Program-made: the position numbers and the translations under genes
The notes under the pieces: generated by a model
Databases searched by the model: none
Seen by the model: only the letters and a program-made list of their open reading frames with translations
Told to the model about the DNA's origin: nothing
Assembly: GCF_009937995.1 (NCBI RefSeq)
Contig: NZ_AP021881.1
Coordinates: 744,001-808,000, forward strand
Length of the DNA stretch: 64,000 bases
Source: Sulfuriferula nivalis
Lineage (GTDB): Bacteria; Pseudomonadota; Gammaproteobacteria; Burkholderiales; Sulfuriferulaceae
Reading direction: 5' to 3'
In this document: positions 54,322 through 63,239 of the stretch, piece after piece
How positions within the stretch are numbered: the first letter of the stretch is position 1
Layout: each line of letters starts with the position of its first letter

Positions 54322-55662
54322 ACGATTAGTTGTATATAAACGACGTACCTGCGTATCAACACTATCTTTTGCAAAATGGATGCTGAGTTTGGCGTTGATG
54401 TCCAGTTGCGCAGTGTTGTGAACGATATCGCCTTGTTCATCGCTGACAATGGCATAGCCGCGTGTGAGCACAGCATTCGGACTTAGATGGTTTAATTCGT
54501 TACGCAAATGCTGCAAAGTAGATAAGCGCTGGCTTAATAAATGCTGCATCGTTAATTGCATACGGTTTCGATATTGCGTGAGCTGGCTGCGACGCGTTTC
54601 CATGTTCGGTCGTTTTAATCGGACTTTAAGTTGTGCCTGCTGCCAGATACGCTGTTGTAAATTGGCCTGCTGAGCAAGCCGCAGGCGGTTGGCGAATTGT
54701 TGCAATGTGATGCGCTGTGTTTGTATACGTTTACCTGGATGAACCAGACGGGCAGTCAGGTGTTGCAATTTTTGTTGTCGCTGTGCAATTTGTGATCGCA
54801 ATTGACGACTTAGGCGTGCCTGTATCAAATCTAATGACTGTAAAAGTTGGTCACGATTGGGGCACGCCAGACTAGCAGCCGCAGTCGGTGTTGGCGCGCG
54901 CAAGTCGCTGACAAAGTCCGTAATGGTGAAATCAGTTTCATGCCCTACGCCACTGATTATGGGGATAGGGCTGGCAGTTACGGTACGCGCCACTTGCTCA
55001 TCATTGAATGCCCATAAATCTTCTATGCTGCCACCACCTCGGCAAATAATCAGCACATCACACTCTGCACGCTGGTAGGCAAAATTAAGCGCATTAATAA
55101 TTTGTGCAGGGGCTGTCGTACCTTGCACTTGGCACGGGTAAAGTATGACGGGCAAGCTGGGCATGAGCCGGTTAAGCGTAGTCAGTACGTCACGTAGCGC
55201 AGCTGCTTGCGGTGAAGTGATGATGCCGATTTGGCGTGGCATGGCAGGGATGGCGCGTTTGCGTGCGCTATCAAACAAACCTTCCAGTTCCAGTTTGCGC
55301 TTGAGTCGTTCAAAGGCCTCAAACAGTGCCCCGAGTCCGGCTCGGCGCAGATTTTCCACTTGTAATTGAAACTCACCGCGTGGCTCGTATAGCCCGGCAG
55401 TGGCGCGAACTTCAACCTGCATGCCGTTCTCGGGCTGCCAGTCAATAAATTGGTTACGTCCGCGGAACATCACACAGCGCACCTGTGCTTGCGCATCTTT
55501 CAACGAAAAATACCAATGACCGGATGCTGCACGAGTGAGGTTGGATATTTCACCCGCGACCCATGTGAGCGGTATCGTGCTGATAAGCGTCTGTTGTATC
55601 CAGCGGTTAAAGCTGGTTACAGTCAGGATAGATGCTGGCTGGTTTAACGGAGAATTTGTCAA
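54310..55662 (-). CDS. xseA: Exodeoxyribonuclease VII large subunit
   Basis: 450 residues, the usual size. N-terminal OB-fold (TSFNRWIQQTLISTIPLTWVAGEISNL-type start, here beginning near residue 16) with WYFSLKDAQAQVRCVMF, then the catalytic domain with IGIITSPQAAALRDVL, CRGGGSIEDLWAFNDE and PIISGVGHETDFTI, and a C-terminal helical region for XseB binding. The xseB gene is not adjacent. The ATG lies at the edge of the AT-rich DnaA-box region, which must hold its promoter. Confidence 0.96.
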   Translation of the reverse strand: MTNSPLNQPASILTVTSFNRWIQQTLISTIPLTWVAGEISNLTRAASGHWYFSLKDAQAQVRCVMFRGRNQFIDWQPENGMQVEVRATAGLYEPRGEFQLQVENLRRAGLGALFEAFERLKRKLELEGLFDSARKRAIPAMPRQIGIITSPQAAALRDVLTTLNRLMPSLPVILYPCQVQGTTAPAQIINALNFAYQRAECDVLIICRGGGSIEDLWAFNDEQVARTVTASPIPIISGVGHETDFTITDFVSDLRAPTPTAAASLACPNRDQLLQSLDLIQARLSRQLRSQIAQRQQKLQHLTARLVHPGKRIQTQRITLQQFANRLRLAQQANLQQRIWQQAQLKVRLKRPNMETRRSQLTQYRNRMQLTMQHLLSQRLSTLQHLRNELNHLSPNAVLTRGYAIVSDEQGDIVHNTAQLDINAKLSIHFAKDSVDTQVRRLYTTNRLKK

Positions 55663-55826
55663 GGATTTTCCACAGTGGTTACAAAACGAAACAAATTTAA
55701 AGTAAATAGCTTGACGTGGTCTAATTTTATTATCAATTTGATTATAAAGGATAAATTATAATGTCAAAATTTAGGCAATAGATAAAATTCCTTATGCGCG
55801 GGTCACTTAGCTACTTGATAAACATA

Positions 55827-55862
55827 TTACCCACAAAGTTATCCACAGAAATTGTGGGTAAT
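55827..55862. repeat. Repeat unit copy 1: three DnaA-like boxes
   Basis: Contains TTACCCACA, then AAG, then TTATCCACA, then GAAAT, then an inverted TTACCCACA. The 36-bp unit recurs at 56103-56138 with only a few changes; the core CACAAAGTTATCCACAGAAA is identical in both. Confidence 0.8.
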
Positions 55863-56102
55863 CTAAAAAAAGCCTTGTGTGTGATAGAGTTAGCGTATAA
55901 ATCTATAAGCCAGTCTAATTTCATGATTTGCTTATATTGAATTCTCCACACGAAAAATAAAAGTTTCTAAAATCGCAAGAATTTACTTGACGTCGAGTAA
56001 AAAATATAACTACATGATTTTAAATGATATTTAATATGTCTAAAAAATGACCCGCAGGTAAAAAACCTTACCAGCAGGTAACTTAGCACTCAGACTAACA
56101 CG

Positions 56103-56138
56103 CTATCCACAAAGTTATCCACAGAAACTGTGGGTAAG
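56103..56138. repeat. Repeat unit copy 2: three DnaA-like boxes
   Basis: Second copy of the unit at 55827-55862, with CTATCCACA in place of the first TTACCCACA and GAAAC instead of GAAAT between the inner boxes. The two copies lie 276 bp apart in the same orientation. Confidence 0.8.
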
Positions 56139-56158
56139 CACAAGCTTATTTCGTTATC

Positions 56159-57364
56159 TTAGTTTGCTACGGCCGATGGTATGACCTTGTTCGCAGCCAG
56201 TTTTGCCCGTTGTCTGGCTGTGTCGGTATCGTCCGCACAAGCCAGTGCAACCCCCATGCGCCGACGCACAAACGCTGTAGGTTTGCCAAATAACCGTATC
56301 TGGCTGCGGGGCACGCTGAGCGCATCGGCTACACCATTAAAGACGATACCATCAGCGTCCATACCCCCATAAATCACGGCGGAAGCTCCCGGTTCACGTA
56401 AGCGGGTATCAACAGGCAAGCCTAAAATCGCACGTGCATGCAGTTCAAATTCACTTTGATACTGGCTGCACATGGTGACCATGCCGGTGTCATGCGGGCG
56501 GGGTGAAACTTCTGAAAACCATACCATATCGCCTTTTACAAACAGTTCCACACCAAAAATACCGCGCCCACCCAAGTTTTCAGTGACGCGATGAGCGATG
56601 TCTTGCGCGCTTTTCAGTGCAGCTTCTGACATGGCTTGTGGCTGCCAGGATTCAACGTAGTCGCCTTGTACCTGAATATGACCTATAGGGTCGCAAAAGT
56701 GCGTTTCAACTTGACCTGATGTACCCAAAGCCCGCACAGTAAGCAAAGTGATTTCATAATCAAAATCGATTACACCTTCAACGATAATGCGTCCCTGTTT
56801 TACACGCCCTCCACTCGCAGCATATTCCCATGCAGGTAATACGTCAGTCGCCGATTTAATCATCGACTGGCCTTTGCCTGAAGACGACATGACCGGCTTG
56901 ATGATGCATGGATAGCCGATTTGTTCATCTATCGCAGCTTGTAGTTCTTCCAGACTATCAGCAAACCGATAAGGTGATGTTGCCAGTCCGAGTGTTTCTG
57001 CGGCTAATCGGCGTATGCCTTCTCGGTTCATGGTGAGCTGGGTAGCACGTGCGGTAGGGATCACCTGGCTGATACCGGCTTGCTCGATGGCTAATAATTC
57101 ATCAGTCGCAATGGCTTCAATTTCAGGCACAATAAAATGCGGGCGTTCGGCTTCAACCAAGGCACGTAGTTGGGCTGCGTCGGTCATGTCGATTACATGC
57201 GCACGGTGCGCAATCTGATGTCCGGGTGCATGGGCATAACGGTCAACGGCAATGACTTCTATCCCTAAACGTTGTAATTCAATAATGACTTCCTTGCCTA
57301 ATTCACCGCTGCCTAGCAGCATGACACGCGTGGCAGAGGGTGATAATGGTGTACCTAATTGCAT
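56159..57364 (-). CDS. purT: Formate-dependent phosphoribosylglycinamide formyltransferase
   Basis: Folate-independent third step of purine synthesis: formate, ATP and GAR give formyl-GAR. 401 residues of the ATP-grasp superfamily. N-terminal [19 protein letters not shown] and [12 protein letters not shown], the ATP-grasp core with [15 protein letters not shown], and [14 protein letters not shown] near the metal site; the C-terminal domain has [11 protein letters not shown]. Purine genes are not neighbours. It is followed by the DnaA-box region and starts 10 bp after the Sel1-repeat gene. Confidence 0.96.
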   Translation of the reverse strand: MQLGTPLSPSATRVMLLGSGELGKEVIIELQRLGIEVIAVDRYAHAPGHQIAHRAHVIDMTDAAQLRALVEAERPHFIVPEIEAIATDELLAIEQAGISQVIPTARATQLTMNREGIRRLAAETLGLATSPYRFADSLEELQAAIDEQIGYPCIIKPVMSSSGKGQSMIKSATDVLPAWEYAASGGRVKQGRIIVEGVIDFDYEITLLTVRALGTSGQVETHFCDPIGHIQVQGDYVESWQPQAMSEAALKSAQDIAHRVTENLGGRGIFGVELFVKGDMVWFSEVSPRPHDTGMVTMCSQYQSEFELHARAILGLPVDTRLREPGASAVIYGGMDADGIVFNGVADALSVPRSQIRLFGKPTAFVRRRMGVALACADDTDTARQRAKLAANKVIPSAVAN

Positions 57365-57374
57365 AATATGGGTC

Positions 57375-57752
57375 TCAGTTGAGGGTAGATTGACGAGTAT
57401 TGATTTGATCGACGATAGCGGCTGGCGCTTCCGCGATGATGGCTTTCATGCCTTGTTGTGAGCGTTCGTCGCCCTGGCGTGCGGCGAGCTCAAATAACTC
57501 ATAAGCATATAAATAATTTTGCTGTAGTCCGATGCCGCGATAGAACATCAAACCCAGATTGAATTGTGCCTGCTTATCGCCCTGATCTGCAGCTGCACCA
57601 TACCATTTAGCCGCTTCTATATAATCTTGCGGCGCATCCTTGCCTTCGAAATACAGTACGCCCAGATTATATTGCGCATTCACATCGCCGTTTTGTGCGT
57701 CTTCAGTGAGTTTTTTCAGCGGCGCATAGCCAGCCAGTTCGAGTATATCCAT
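57375..57752 (-). CDS. Small Sel1-repeat protein
   Basis: 125 residues with two to three Sel1-like repeats: [40 protein letters not shown] and [19 protein letters not shown]. No signal peptide, so probably cytoplasmic. Such proteins serve as protein-binding scaffolds; the partner is unknown. It lies directly upstream of purT (10 bp), presumably cotranscribed, an association without obvious functional logic. Confidence 0.8.
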   Translation of the reverse strand: MDILELAGYAPLKKLTEDAQNGDVNAQYNLGVLYFEGKDAPQDYIEAAKWYGAAADQGDKQAQFNLGLMFYRGIGLQQNYLYAYELFELAARQGDERSQQGMKAIIAEAPAAIVDQINTRQSTLN

Positions 57753-57942
57753 GATATGTGGGAGTTATGCTAAGAGGCATGAAGTTTAATCAAAAGTGCT
57801 GGCTTAAACAAATAAAAAGCAGAGAAAATTGTAGCCAGACGCATGCAGCATGACATGTAAAGACTGGCAGATCAGTCCATGTGCTGTGTACATCAATCAT
57901 AGACCCCATGGTTCATGTTACTGCAAATGTTGTATTTGTTTT

Positions 57943-57974
57943 TACGTGGTGTCGTTTTGTACATACACCACGTA
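57943..57974. repeat. Perfect 10-bp inverted repeat
   Basis: TACGTGGTGT (57943-57952) and ACACCACGTA (57965-57974) around a 12-nt loop, 14 bp after the stop of the Cache-CheW gene. On the minus strand no T-tract follows, so it is a poor intrinsic terminator; it may protect the mRNA end. The rest of 57753-57942 shows no feature. Confidence 0.6.
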
Positions 57975-57987
57975 TTTCTGCACTATG

Positions 57988-60561
57988 TCAGGCGGCCTGC
58001 TGGATGACCAGCTCATCTGGCATGCTCGGCATTTCACCTGTTTTCAGGGTGCGGCAGATATAGCCGACATCCAGTACCTGTATCAATAAATTACCGTTGT
58101 TGGCTCTGATGACTTGCGAGACCAGCGCGCCCTCGGCACTTTTGGAAAATGGTGTGGAGGTGATGTGCTTATCGCTGAACTCAGGTACGCCATGCAAATC
58201 GTCAACCAGTAATCCAAAGCTTTTCTCTTCATTCTGTACCACGATGACCTGGCTGCTGGTGGTGATTTCGGTTGCCTTGCCGCGTATCATATAACCCAAA
58301 TCAAATACCCAGACGAACTTCTTGTCTCCATTTTCCAGTTTGATTGCGAGCATGCCTATGCGTCCTTCGAATCCATTCATGGACATCGGCAGTATGGCTG
58401 AGGCGGATAGCGCTTCCAGTACCCGTTCGGCAGGAATTGCGAATAAATTGCTACCAATGAAGCAGGTGGCAAATTGTTTTCCGCCTAGTTCTGTAGAGTC
58501 AGCATCCAAGATAGTCGCGGTTTTATTGCGTATCGTGTTGCATTCGCGAACCCCGCCAAAATATTCGAACACTACGGCGATAACATCTTCCTTGTAGCCA
58601 TCGCTCACCTTGAATTCACGATAGCCATTTGAGACGGTGCAGCCCATGCTGGTGTAGTGCTTGTCATGCACAGTGATAGTGGATGTACTCGTGCCATTCT
58701 CTTGCTTAAGTATTTCCGCATTGATGTCGAGTGCGGTGCCTACAGGACGCTCTGGGTCGGTGCTGGCAATAATATTTCCTGTACGGTCGATAAACAATGC
58801 TGTGGTATCAGCTTTGCCGTTCAGTCCACCATGCAGCATGGCGGAAAATTCGGGTGCTGCATCGAATACTATGCCGATGCCACCGACTATCTGATTGGGT
58901 TTTTCTGGATGACGGATGGCCGCGTGGTAGACATAAGTTGGTAAATTGTCGTACAGCGGTGTCGGTGCAAATGGGGTCACGTAATAAGCCTGCTCGTTAG
59001 CCAGTGCGAGTACAGATTGCAGAGTGGTGTAGTCGATATTGGTGCCAATCACTACGCTGTCTGCACCATGATAGGCTAACTTGGTGCTGGCGATGATGCG
59101 TCCGTTTGTGTCATAGACGAAGATGCGCGTGTAAACGGTGTAGAGGCCGTTGATATAAGCCAGTTTTTTAGTGATATTTTCCAGCATGGCACTGGTGCGT
59201 TCTGGCGCAGCCATGACGTCGCGCAACTCTGGAGTCAATGCCCACCAGCGGCAATCATCGGAACGTTCATACAGATTGCGATCGAGCAAATCTACCAGCA
59301 GATGTGACATAAATTCCGCACCACGCAGGCTAGAACCAAGTACGGTTTCGTACAGATTGCTAATAGACAGGGAAAACAATTCATTACTGCGGTTGCCGGT
59401 TTCGCTGATTTGTTCCAGGACGGATTTGAGTTGCAGTAAATGTTCGCTATGCCCCGCAGTCATCACCTGCCCATTCCATACTACACGCTGTATGGTTTCT
59501 GCAGCCTGCATGATTTTGTAGAGCGGGGGAGAAAAACTCTGGGCATGCGATAACAGACCATCGGCAATGGCAGGATCAAGCGAAGCCAGTCTGCTTTGGC
59601 TATTTTCCAGAAAAGCAATCTCTATGGGTATCATTACCTGCCCCTGCCATCCAGGTGGCCCCATGTAGCCTTGGTAACCCTCGGCAACAAAGGTTCGTAC
59701 TAAATATCTGCGACCACCGAACATCATGAGACTGGTGCTCCTGCCACGATTGCTTGGCACAACGGCACCTAATGGTATCCATAACTCGTCGTCGCTGGCG
59801 ATGACGCGATTTTCGCTATCAAGCAGTAGCATGTTGGAACGCTGCTCAGGATCGCGATGCGAATTGAAGATGCCGCGCATTTCTTTTTCAAAATCAAAGC
59901 ACAAGCACAGTATTCCGACCACTTCATTGGTTAATGGATGCAGCATACGTTGCGAATAAATCAGAGATTTTTGATTGCCTGGGCGCAGGTCAGTTTCACG
60001 GAAAGTTTCAACATAGGTTTCCGATGCCAGCGTTTGCGCAATGAGTTTATCAGTGCTGCCTTCGACGTCAGAATGCTCGTTAATGTGCATCAGCACGCTG
60101 CCTTCTTTATCGAGCAACATGATTTCATCATATACAGTGTACTTGTTGCGATAGGCTAATAACCTGGTAAGAATCGCATCAGCATCATCATGCATGTCTG
60201 CGACAAAGGCACATAAGTCATGGTCAGTGGCGAGAAAGCCGATATCTGCCGTACGTTCATATAAATTACGCACAACGATATCAATGACATAGTGCGCTTT
60301 AGTGCCTATTTCCATCAGTACATTGGCGATTTTTTCATTGACCAGATTGGTAACCAGCTCCTGTTCCAGTTCGTCAAAACCAGCCCGTGTTGCCGACATG
60401 GTTTGCAGTATGGATTTGGTTTCTGGCAGATAATTCATTTTTGCGGAGGACTCTATCATCCGCCACATCAGATTCAACTCGCGCAATGATTGCTCGCTAC
60501 GAACCACATCACGCATGTAAGGGAGAAATACGTCATTTTGTTGCAAGGCAGTATTAGGCAT
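57988..60561 (-). CDS. Soluble double-Cache sensor with C-terminal CheW domain
   Basis: 857 residues from the ATG at 60559-60561; an in-frame ATG at 60657 would add 32 residues without a better ribosome site. Two sensor modules of the same design follow each other: each starts with a helical NLYER-type segment (NLYERTADIGFLA and NLYERSDDCRWWA) and continues with Cache-like strands (YDEIMLLDKEGSVLMH; YTRIFVYDTNGRIIAS). The last 170 residues form a CheW domain (FATCFIGSNLFAIPAERVLEAL, GLLVDDLHGVPEF). No membrane helix and no methyl-accepting coiled coil were found, so it is probably cytoplasmic and would couple directly to a CheA kinase. No other chemotaxis gene is in the window. Confidence 0.8.
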   Translation of the reverse strand: MPNTALQQNDVFLPYMRDVVRSEQSLRELNLMWRMIESSAKMNYLPETKSILQTMSATRAGFDELEQELVTNLVNEKIANVLMEIGTKAHYVIDIVVRNLYERTADIGFLATDHDLCAFVADMHDDADAILTRLLAYRNKYTVYDEIMLLDKEGSVLMHINEHSDVEGSTDKLIAQTLASETYVETFRETDLRPGNQKSLIYSQRMLHPLTNEVVGILCLCFDFEKEMRGIFNSHRDPEQRSNMLLLDSENRVIASDDELWIPLGAVVPSNRGRSTSLMMFGGRRYLVRTFVAEGYQGYMGPPGWQGQVMIPIEIAFLENSQSRLASLDPAIADGLLSHAQSFSPPLYKIMQAAETIQRVVWNGQVMTAGHSEHLLQLKSVLEQISETGNRSNELFSLSISNLYETVLGSSLRGAEFMSHLLVDLLDRNLYERSDDCRWWALTPELRDVMAAPERTSAMLENITKKLAYINGLYTVYTRIFVYDTNGRIIASTKLAYHGADSVVIGTNIDYTTLQSVLALANEQAYYVTPFAPTPLYDNLPTYVYHAAIRHPEKPNQIVGGIGIVFDAAPEFSAMLHGGLNGKADTTALFIDRTGNIIASTDPERPVGTALDINAEILKQENGTSTSTITVHDKHYTSMGCTVSNGYREFKVSDGYKEDVIAVVFEYFGGVRECNTIRNKTATILDADSTELGGKQFATCFIGSNLFAIPAERVLEALSASAILPMSMNGFEGRIGMLAIKLENGDKKFVWVFDLGYMIRGKATEITTSSQVIVVQNEEKSFGLLVDDLHGVPEFSDKHITSTPFSKSAEGALVSQVIRANNGNLLIQVLDVGYICRTLKTGEMPSMPDELVIQQAA

Positions 60562-60778
60562 GTTGGTTTCGCTTTGAATTAAAGAGGTGATTGAATGAAC
60601 GAAACTAAGCAGAATTCGAGCCAGATTTCGGCGTGTAATCCAATATCCAGCGGGCATGGGTAATGTTCAGGAAGCGGAAATAAGATGCGGGTATTAATTA
60701 AGAATTTACTGGAATTGTCAGACGGCCTCAGGCCAATTAATTTTTCCTGAAAAGTCGGCTCTTGCTATTGTCGATGCA

Positions 60779-61177
60779 TCAGCGTTGCTGTGATGACATT
60801 TTGCTATTGATCCAGGCTCCCAGCTTTGCGGTGAAAATGCCGGGCAAGGATATGACGAGAAATAACAGCAAACCCAGTGGCCACAAATTGCCAAGCTCGC
60901 CATTCCGAATGGTCATAGCGATAAATTGACCGACGAATAGCGCAACTGGCCAACGCCAAGGACGGTGATTGAAAAAGTATCCAAGCACACCACAAGCAAT
61001 GATGGCTCCTGGATAAGCCAGCGACCAATAATCAGGCGTGTCCCAGGCCTCACGCTTGCCACCAGATGCCGTAGCAGCAAACCACAGGCACATACCAATG
61101 CCTACGGCAATAACATAGGCGGTGAAGTCGGTTTTGCGCATGGTAATGCGCCGGCCGCTGGGATTTGTTTCAACCAT
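60779..61177 (-). CDS. Hypothetical membrane protein
   Basis: 132 residues with four hydrophobic segments (about 17-36, 52-67, 77-90 and 98-118) and a Trp/Pro-rich loop (NHRPWRWPVALFVGQ). It resembles small conserved integral membrane proteins, but I cannot name a family. A second in-frame ATG is 36 bp downstream. It lies 25 bp upstream-to-downstream from the next membrane gene on the same strand. The preceding 217 bp (60562-60778) hold only a weak hairpin near 60724-60734. Confidence 0.6.
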   Translation of the reverse strand: MVETNPSGRRITMRKTDFTAYVIAVGIGMCLWFAATASGGKREAWDTPDYWSLAYPGAIIACGVLGYFFNHRPWRWPVALFVGQFIAMTIRNGELGNLWPLGLLLFLVISLPGIFTAKLGAWINSKMSSQQR

Positions 61178-61202
61178 AACTCAACATTGCCTGACTACAA
61201 GA

Positions 61203-61541
61203 TCAGAGTACACGGATGACAAATTGTGCCGCTATGCTGAAAAACAAAGTAAGAAACAGAATGATATAAATCAGCAGGAAAGCGAGCATGATGTCAGATA
61301 GTTTTGAAAGATAGCTATCGCCCAGAACTTTGTGCTCACGCTTTAGCAGAAATTTGAGCATGGCTAAAGTACCCGCTAGCGTGTTGTGTAAAAACAAAGA
61401 TGGTTTTCCCATGGCTTCGTACTGTGGCATATGTGATGACGCAAGACGTTTGTATAACATTCTTACGAATACAAACCAAAGTATCACCAACAAGAAAATG
61501 CTTGCGAATATGATGAGTAATAGCGTTTCGTCGATGTTCAT
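61203..61541 (-). CDS. Small two-helix membrane protein, UspB-like in layout
   Basis: 112 residues with an N-terminal membrane helix (about 6-27), a basic middle containing KPSLFLHNTLAGTLAML and LLKREHKVLGDSYLSKLSD, and a strongly hydrophobic C-terminus (about 87-112). The plan (two helices, polar middle, about 110 residues) recalls universal stress protein B, but sequence similarity by eye is weak. It precedes the membrane gene at 60779 by 25 bp on the same strand; the two may be cotranscribed. Confidence 0.6.
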   Translation of the reverse strand: MNIDETLLLIIFASIFLLVILWFVFVRMLYKRLASSHMPQYEAMGKPSLFLHNTLAGTLAMLKFLLKREHKVLGDSYLSKLSDIMLAFLLIYIILFLTLFFSIAAQFVIRVL

Positions 61542-61768
61542 TTATTATTCCCTGATAGTCAGACTGAGGTTCAAGCCGCTTTTTGCATGACTCATGCGCA
61601 TGCAAAATTAGAGCACTATACATATAAATTTATCGTGATAACAGCGTTAACCCTGAAGCCGGAACTGCTGGATATGGATTTGCAGTGTTTTCACAAGAAG
61701 TGGCTGGCGTCAGGCTATAAAAGACGCAGGGATTATTCTACAAAGTTAACCATTCACCAATGCGCTAC

Positions 61769-62821
61769 TCAGGCAAACTCTTCACCGAATAATAATGACC
61801 ATGCGCTGCGATAGCCCACCTGATGCCGCGTTTCGCTTGGCAAACGTTGCAGGAAATCCCGATGCTTATGGTCGTATTCGACGATACGGTTAATGCGGTC
61901 TCCACCCAGATCCAGCGCCGATAGGAATCGTTGCGAATAAGCCACGATCAGGTCGCGCCATTCCGCTTTTAGTTCGCCATCGCTGCCCCACACACGCGCA
62001 TGGTGCTGGCCGCTAAGTGGATATACCGAAGCCGCGTCGCCGAATGCCGTATCAAAATACAGATTGGGGTAGCGTTTGATCAAGCTTTCGACGTAGCTGG
62101 GCGAATAGCGCGTAGCGCGCTCGATATAGCGAACCTGCGCGAGATGGCACCAGATAACTTTGGCCTTCGGGTACTGCGCTAGCATCTTCTCCAGCGGTGC
62201 TAGCAACGCATCTTCGATTTCGTAATGGATCTGGAACGGCAAGCCGGTGCTTGCGCTCATGGCAAACAATCGATGTCCGATAGGCCCATCGATCGGGATG
62301 TTGGCATCGCGGTCCATTTCATTGCGTTTCACCTCTCTGGGTGAAGGGTAGTGGCGGAATTCGTATTCTCCCAGCAGCATGATTTGCTTCTTTTCGGCGG
62401 CAGCTGCCTGACCGTCGAGGAATTCGTCTGTAGCCTCTGTTAATACTGGGGATTGCCCGCCATTACCAACCGGGATGAAACGATCCGGATAACTGGCAAG
62501 CAAGCGCTCCGACAAGTTGTCGAAACGAACACCTTTGTTGAACTGTCCATTACCAATATCCGCCGAAAGCGCCATCAGACCGATGTTGAGGTCATCCATG
62601 CTCTTCGCAAAAGCAGCAATATCCAGTTTCGTGGAATTGCATGAGCTTTCTATATCGATATAAGGCAACTCACCCGCGGCCAGAATTCGCTTCAGACGCT
62701 GTGCGTATCCGCTTTTCAGTTTCGAGAAATCCACGATTTCCTGAGCGTTTCCAAGTTCCGGCATGCAGGCAACAAGTGGAAGTGCACAGAACGTCTTGAG
62801 CAACTGGCGTCTAGTAATCAT
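61769..62821 (-). CDS. Amidohydrolase-like exported (lipo)protein
   Basis: 350 residues. The N-terminus TRRQLLKTFCALPLVAC has a twin-arginine-like pair and a possible lipobox LVAC at residue 19. The body looks like a metal-dependent hydrolase of the amidohydrolase-2 TIM-barrel type (PFQIHYEIED, VIWCHLAQVRYIER, LYFDTAFGD). The usual first metal motif HxH is replaced by IDIES (near residue 56), so metal binding and activity may be lost or altered. Substrate unknown. It stands alone between a small membrane gene and a toxin-antitoxin pair. Confidence 0.7.
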   Translation of the reverse strand: MITRRQLLKTFCALPLVACMPELGNAQEIVDFSKLKSGYAQRLKRILAAGELPYIDIESSCNSTKLDIAAFAKSMDDLNIGLMALSADIGNGQFNKGVRFDNLSERLLASYPDRFIPVGNGGQSPVLTEATDEFLDGQAAAAEKKQIMLLGEYEFRHYPSPREVKRNEMDRDANIPIDGPIGHRLFAMSASTGLPFQIHYEIEDALLAPLEKMLAQYPKAKVIWCHLAQVRYIERATRYSPSYVESLIKRYPNLYFDTAFGDAASVYPLSGQHHARVWGSDGELKAEWRDLIVAYSQRFLSALDLGGDRINRIVEYDHKHRDFLQRLPSETRHQVGYRSAWSLLFGEEFA

Positions 62822-62945
62822 ATTGAAGCTAGGCCTCGTTGGGAGTTATAGGAATTTCGGGGTCAGAAGAGATGTAATTGGCAAAATTCATGCTATGTAT
62901 CTAGATTTCCCCTTGCATTTGCGCCCTGATTCTTGGAGCTGATAA

Positions 62946-63239
62946 CTATTGTCGACGGCGCCAATAGCCAGGACGGCGTCTTTGATGTGCAACGGCAATC
63001 ACAAAAATATGGTCAGGAAAAAGACAATACACGATGTTGAAAGGGAAGCGACGCAAAATAAATCGGCGAGTGCCAGCACGCCATAGCGTGCTTAGTTCGG
63101 GATTTTCAGCTAACAGCAGCGCAGCGTTTTCAAATTCTGTAATTAACGCCAATCCCAATTGTTTACTTGCCTGCGAAGTGTAAAAATCAGCAGCATTATT
63201 AAGATCATCTGCGGCTGCAGGATGAACAACTACTTTCAC
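62946..63239 (-). CDS. ParE/RelE-family toxin
   Basis: 97 residues of the RelE/ParE fold: AAADDLNNAADFYTSQASKQLG helix pair, then RRFILRRFPFNIVYCLF and IFVIAVAHQRRRPGYW near the C-terminus, which are typical of this toxin family. The start overlaps the antitoxin stop by 4 bp. It may cut mRNA at ribosomes or poison gyrase; which one cannot be told. Antitoxin first, toxin second is the normal gene order for such pairs. Confidence 0.88.
   Translation of the reverse strand: MKVVVHPAAADDLNNAADFYTSQASKQLGLALITEFENAALLLAENPELSTLWRAGTRRFILRRFPFNIVYCLFPDHIFVIAVAHQRRRPGYWRRRQ

Larger units (their letters stand above)
55663..56158. other. Gene-free AT-rich region with clustered DnaA boxes (possible origin or DnaA-titration site)
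   Basis: No gene was found in these 496 bp. They contain two perfect TTATCCACA boxes (55839-55847, 56115-56123) and near-matches on the plus strand: TTTTCCACA 55666-55674, TTACCCACA 55827-55835, TTCTCCACA 55942-55950 and CTATCCACA 56103-56111. TTACCCACA also occurs on the minus strand at 55853-55861 and 56129-56137. The stretch 55680-55800 and the DNA around 55990-56040 are very AT-rich, as expected for an unwinding element. dnaA and dnaN are not nearby. Function is inferred. Confidence 0.6.

Noticed and set aside
56083-56091. TTAGCACTC, half of a CIRCE operator for HrcA
   Set aside because: The second half GAGTGCTAA is missing at the required 9-bp spacing; only a chance half-site.
60724-60734. 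Short GGCC-TCA-GGCC hairpin followed by an A/T stretch
   Set aside because: Only a 4-bp stem; too weak to be called a terminator.
61587-61814. 75-codon open frame on the plus strand between the small membrane gene and the amidohydrolase-like gene
   Set aside because: Overlaps the end of the amidohydrolase-like gene, shows no domain, no good ribosome site and biased composition.
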